Assembly (NCBI RefSeq): GCF_002420705.1
Contig: NZ_DIIM01000020.1
Location: 7,957-71,956 of the forward strand
Source of the DNA: Sphingobacterium sp. UBA5670
Lineage (GTDB): Bacteria; Bacteroidota; Bacteroidia; Sphingobacteriales; Sphingobacteriaceae
Reading direction: 5' to 3'
Length of the DNA stretch: 64,000 nt
Shown here: positions 61,688 to 64,000 of the stretch, one piece after another
Position numbering within the stretch: the first letter of the stretch is position 1
Layout: the number at the start of each line of letters is the position of its first letter
The notes under the pieces: generated by a model
What the model saw: the letters and a program-made list of their open reading frames with translations, nothing else
Databases searched by the model: none
Told to the model about the DNA's origin: nothing
Made by a program: the position numbers and the translations under genes

Positions 61688-61718
61688 AAATTTTCCTGAT
61701 CCTTTGTCAGGAAAATTT
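61688..61718. terminator. Bidirectional terminator between Csp and response regulator genes
   Basis: AAATTTTCCTGA (61688-61699) pairs perfectly with TCAGGAAAATTT (61707-61718). The right arm overlaps the response-regulator stop by two bases. Confidence 0.75.
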
Positions 61719-62376
61719 AATAATTCAAAATACCTCTTTCAAATGCAAACTTAACCAGATGTGCCGTATTTTTCACACCCGCTTTATCGATGAGATTCTG
61801 ACGATGCCCCTCAACCGTGCGCTTGCTTAAAAAAATCTTATCTGCAATTTCAATATTGGTGTATCCTTCTGCAATCAGTTTTAATACTTCGAGTTCACGT
61901 TCCGAAATATCAAAGTCTGCGTGTAGCTCTCCAGGGAGCTGAGCATAGCCTTGTCCAGAACGGACTTGATCTAAAAGTATCATGGCAATTTCCTCACTCA
62001 TATACCGACCACCGTTTGCAATGTGATTCAATCCAAACAGCAATTCGTGATAGCCAACATTTTTGACCAAATAGCCAGCAAGACCAGATTCAAAGGCCTC
62101 GATGACATAATTAATCTGATTTAGCATAGATAATATAACTACTTTAATAGAGTTATACTGTTTGTTTAGTACCTGAAGTAACTCCAGGCCGTCCATCTCG
62201 TCCATACTGATATCTGTTAGAACAATATCAGGACTAGGATTTGAGCTTAAGAATTGGAGAGCTTCTTTTCCATTCGAAGCTTCACCAACAACTTCAAATC
62301 CATCTTGTGATTCTAATAGTAATTTTATACCGTTACGTACAACCATGTGGTCTTCAACCAATAGGATTTTTATCAT
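61717..62376 (-). CDS. NarL/FixJ-type response regulator
   Basis: A 219-residue transcription factor. The receiver (about 1-120) has the acidic pocket LLVEDHMVVRNG, the phosphoacceptor Asp in DIVLTDISMDEMDG (about residue 56), a Ser in VVILSM and the conserved Lys in GYLVKNVG. The LuxR-type helix-turn-helix (about 150-210) is ISERELEVLKLIAEGYTNIE, then IADKIFLSKRTVEGHRQNLI. It lies 10 bp after a kinase-like gene that lacks catalytic residues, so its phosphate may come from another kinase. Confidence 0.93.
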   Translation of the reverse strand: MIKILLVEDHMVVRNGIKLLLESQDGFEVVGEASNGKEALQFLSSNPSPDIVLTDISMDEMDGLELLQVLNKQYNSIKVVILSMLNQINYVIEAFESGLAGYLVKNVGYHELLFGLNHIANGGRYMSEEIAMILLDQVRSGQGYAQLPGELHADFDISERELEVLKLIAEGYTNIEIADKIFLSKRTVEGHRQNLIDKAGVKNTAHLVKFAFERGILNY

Positions 62377-62386
62377 TATTATCTTT

Positions 62387-63118
62387 TTAAATAGTCAATT
62401 TTAGTAAAATACCTGTTGTCAGCGTATCATTCATGATACGTGCATTGTAGAGCTCAGCAATCTTCATCAAACGCATCGGACTGTTTTCGAGCTTTGATAC
62501 GGATAGGGTTTCTCCTTGGTGGAAAAATGGTGATACTTTAACAAGGATTTCAAATTCGATCACCTGCACTGAAACTGAGATGGCATGCGAGGGAATTTCA
62601 TCATTTAAATACTGAAATAGTGCGGTCAAAAATTCAAATAAATGAACTTGTGCCTGGTGATGTAATTCCCGCAGTTGAGGGTCAAGCAACGTATCAATCG
62701 TTAAACCGGATCTTTTCTTATAACTGCCTACGGCCTCATCTACCGCATGAAAAATTCCCAGGTCATTTAATATGGGATTGTAAAGCAATCCCGCTTTATT
62801 GCGTATTTCTACCACTAAAGTACTCAAGGAATCACGCAGGCAACGCAATTCTTCAAAATCTCCATAACGGTTTGTAAAATTCTGAAGAGATATACGCATT
62901 CCATAAAGCTCCTGAGCCAGTTCATCACGGAAATATCGTCCTATTCTTCCAATATCATCCTGTTGATTTCTAATAATCGACTTGTAAAAATCTTCTTGAC
63001 TACCTTCCCATACCTGCTTTAATTCCGACTGATCTTTCAGGCCTTCCGATTGGCCTTTCGTTTCTTCCGATAGGTCAAAATATAGTTTTTTGTTCTCGTC
63101 CCCCATATTGTTTTCCAT
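62387..63118 (-). CDS. Degenerate NarX-like histidine kinase (pseudokinase)
   Basis: A 243-residue cytosolic protein with the helix pattern of a HisKA_3 dimerisation domain and a HATPase-like C-terminal half. The phosphoacceptor region reads RYFRDELAQELYGM (61-74), where kinases read RELHDELGQ, so the His is Arg64. The ATP-binding part lacks the N-box Asn and the DxGxG motif; the equivalent strand reads ILVKVSPFFHQGE. Catalysis is therefore unlikely. It is encoded just upstream of the NarL-type regulator. It could sequester or modulate that regulator, or sense a signal by dimerising. MGDENK (ATG 63106) is an alternative start. Confidence 0.75.
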   Translation of the reverse strand: MENNMGDENKKLYFDLSEETKGQSEGLKDQSELKQVWEGSQEDFYKSIIRNQQDDIGRIGRYFRDELAQELYGMRISLQNFTNRYGDFEELRCLRDSLSTLVVEIRNKAGLLYNPILNDLGIFHAVDEAVGSYKKRSGLTIDTLLDPQLRELHHQAQVHLFEFLTALFQYLNDEIPSHAISVSVQVIEFEILVKVSPFFHQGETLSVSKLENSPMRLMKIAELYNARIMNDTLTTGILLKLTI

Positions 63119-63464
63119 TTCATGTTGTAACTAATAACCACTTCAAGGCATGAACAGTTTTAAAAATTAACACCTATTTAAATAAAAATGTATCCTTTAA
63201 AGTACTACGTATAAATACGTGCAGGAAAAAGATAAAAGGGGGAAATCAAACAGGAAAACACTTGTTGTTAAAGTATAAAAATTGGCAAAAAAGTTCAATA
63301 TAGAGGTAAAAACAATAGGTAAAATATTGAATTTCAAAAATTTATAAAAAAAACGTATTAATATACTTTAATATGCTCTAATTAGAGTCATGTGTCTAAA
63401 TTACCTTTTCTAGCATCTTAATTGTAGTAAGTGTAGTCAAGATAGACACTTAAAATTTGATAAT
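63119..63464. other. Divergent intergenic region with three inverted repeats
   Basis: About 345 bp between the pseudokinase gene and the second ECF sigma factor. It holds ACGTAT-AA-ATACGT (63207-63220), the palindrome CTCTAATTAGAG (63376-63387) and GTGTCTA...TAGACAC arms (63392-63398, 63443-63449). TACCTTTT at 63402-63409 is a near match to the -7 box of the sigma gene. Confidence 0.5.
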
Positions 63465-63971
63465 ATGGAAAATACAACAATCGATCAACTGTTTAAGGAA
63501 AAAAGACCTACGTTAAAATATTTGGCAGCGCAATTTACAAACGATCCGGATGAACGGGAAGATTTGGTTCAGGAGACCATGGTGAGGTCACTAGCATCTA
63601 TCGAAAAATTCCTGAAACATCCGAAACTGATGTCTTGGCTCTATATCATTATGAAAAATACGTATATCAATCAATATACACGTAATAAAAGATTAGAGAA
63701 TTATAGAAGCGAATACATCAGTACCGGTTATCGCAATGAAATAACAACCAATCGCGGGGAAAATAATTTTATTGCATCTGATATACAGCATGCGCTCAAT
63801 AATTTATCGAAAGACTATTATAACGCCTTTGCCATGTTTTTGGAAGGATTTAAATATTATGAAATTGCAGAGCACTTGCAAATACCAGAAGGGACAGTGA
63901 AAACACGTATTCATATGGCTCGGAAGGCGTTGCAAAAGCAGCTCAAGATTTACTCGAAAAGTATTGATTAA
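63465..63971 (+). CDS. ECF-type RNA polymerase sigma factor (copy 2)
   Basis: A 168-residue paralogue of the sigma factor at 51380-51880. Region 2 is FTNDPDEREDLVQETMVRSL and PKLMSWLYIIMKNTYINQY; region 4 is YYNAFAMFLEGFKYYEIAEH and LQIPEGTVKTRIHMARKAL. The differences lie mainly in the linker (about 90-115) and the first helix of region 4. No anti-sigma is visible upstream; downstream sequence is cut by the window end after about 30 bp. The two copies bracket the Ku, topoisomerase, phytochrome-like kinase and copper-protein genes, which may share control. Confidence 0.92.
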   Translation: MENTTIDQLFKEKRPTLKYLAAQFTNDPDEREDLVQETMVRSLASIEKFLKHPKLMSWLYIIMKNTYINQYTRNKRLENYRSEYISTGYRNEITTNRGENNFIASDIQHALNNLSKDYYNAFAMFLEGFKYYEIAEHLQIPEGTVKTRIHMARKALQKQLKIYSKSID

Positions 63972-64000
63972 AAGACAGCGATTATTCTAAATAAAAAAGC

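Overview
The window reads as a chromosome segment of a Bacteroidota bacterium, most likely Sphingobacteriaceae and probably Sphingobacterium (inference). The signs are an AT-rich background, several TAnnTTTG minus-7 promoter boxes, rare strong Shine-Dalgarno sequences, Bacteroidota-type families (M13 peptidase, split 5'-nucleotidase, large urocanase, tandem GH43, WG repeats), and many intrinsic terminators with long perfect stems. No phage, IS element, CRISPR array, rRNA or canonical tRNA is visible.

Layout. 1-8.9 kb: a cut lipoprotein gene, a YdiJ-type FAD/Fe-S dehydrogenase, a small FUSC-like membrane protein, an Lrp regulator with an EamA exporter, a two-gene split 5'-nucleotidase and an MFS carrier. 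9-16 kb: M13 peptidase, MetA, a TlpA-type thioredoxin and aconitase. 16-22.8 kb: pentapeptide-repeat, WG-repeat, DUF808, DUF4256, DUF6265/YciI and Cass2-like proteins and a ClC channel. 22.8-26 kb: an RNA-repair locus (slipin plus RtcB ligase) whose 5' leader region holds a tRNA-like element. 26-33 kb: an amidohydrolase with an AraC regulator, a GC-rich repeat island, a three-gene operon (degenerate YgjP-like protein, unknown, MpaB-like), recR and a LOG protein. 33-34.1 kb: decayed gene remnants. 34-43 kb: an exonuclease/GIY-YIG protein, an acetyltransferase and the histidine-utilisation operon hutH-hutI-hutU-hutG with a divergent LysR gene. 43-49 kb: luxS-mtnN and a trehalose synthesis/GH15 operon. 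49-64 kb: a stress and signalling block with two paralogous ECF sigma factors, topoisomerase IB, Ku, a phytochrome-like histidine kinase, a tandem GH43 enzyme, an 18-Cys copper-storage-type protein, and a response regulator beside a kinase-like protein that lacks its catalytic residues.

How the genes fit together. The hut operon takes histidine to glutamate and formamide. LuxS and MtnN recycle S-adenosylhomocysteine beside MetA-dependent methionine synthesis elsewhere in the window. OtsAB makes trehalose and the GH15 enzyme may degrade it. Topoisomerase IB, Ku, the ECF factors and trehalose suggest a desiccation, osmotic and DNA-damage module (inference).

The most unusual part is the slipin-rtcB locus. 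On the minus strand, 25628-25508 can be folded into acceptor-, D-, anticodon- and T-like arms in tRNA order, with a consensus T loop and enlarged anticodon and variable regions. Upstream lie two copies of a 17-bp palindrome, and a 12-bp hairpin separates slipin from rtcB. An RNA ligase locus carrying its own tRNA-like RNA is the leading candidate for an undescribed system here.
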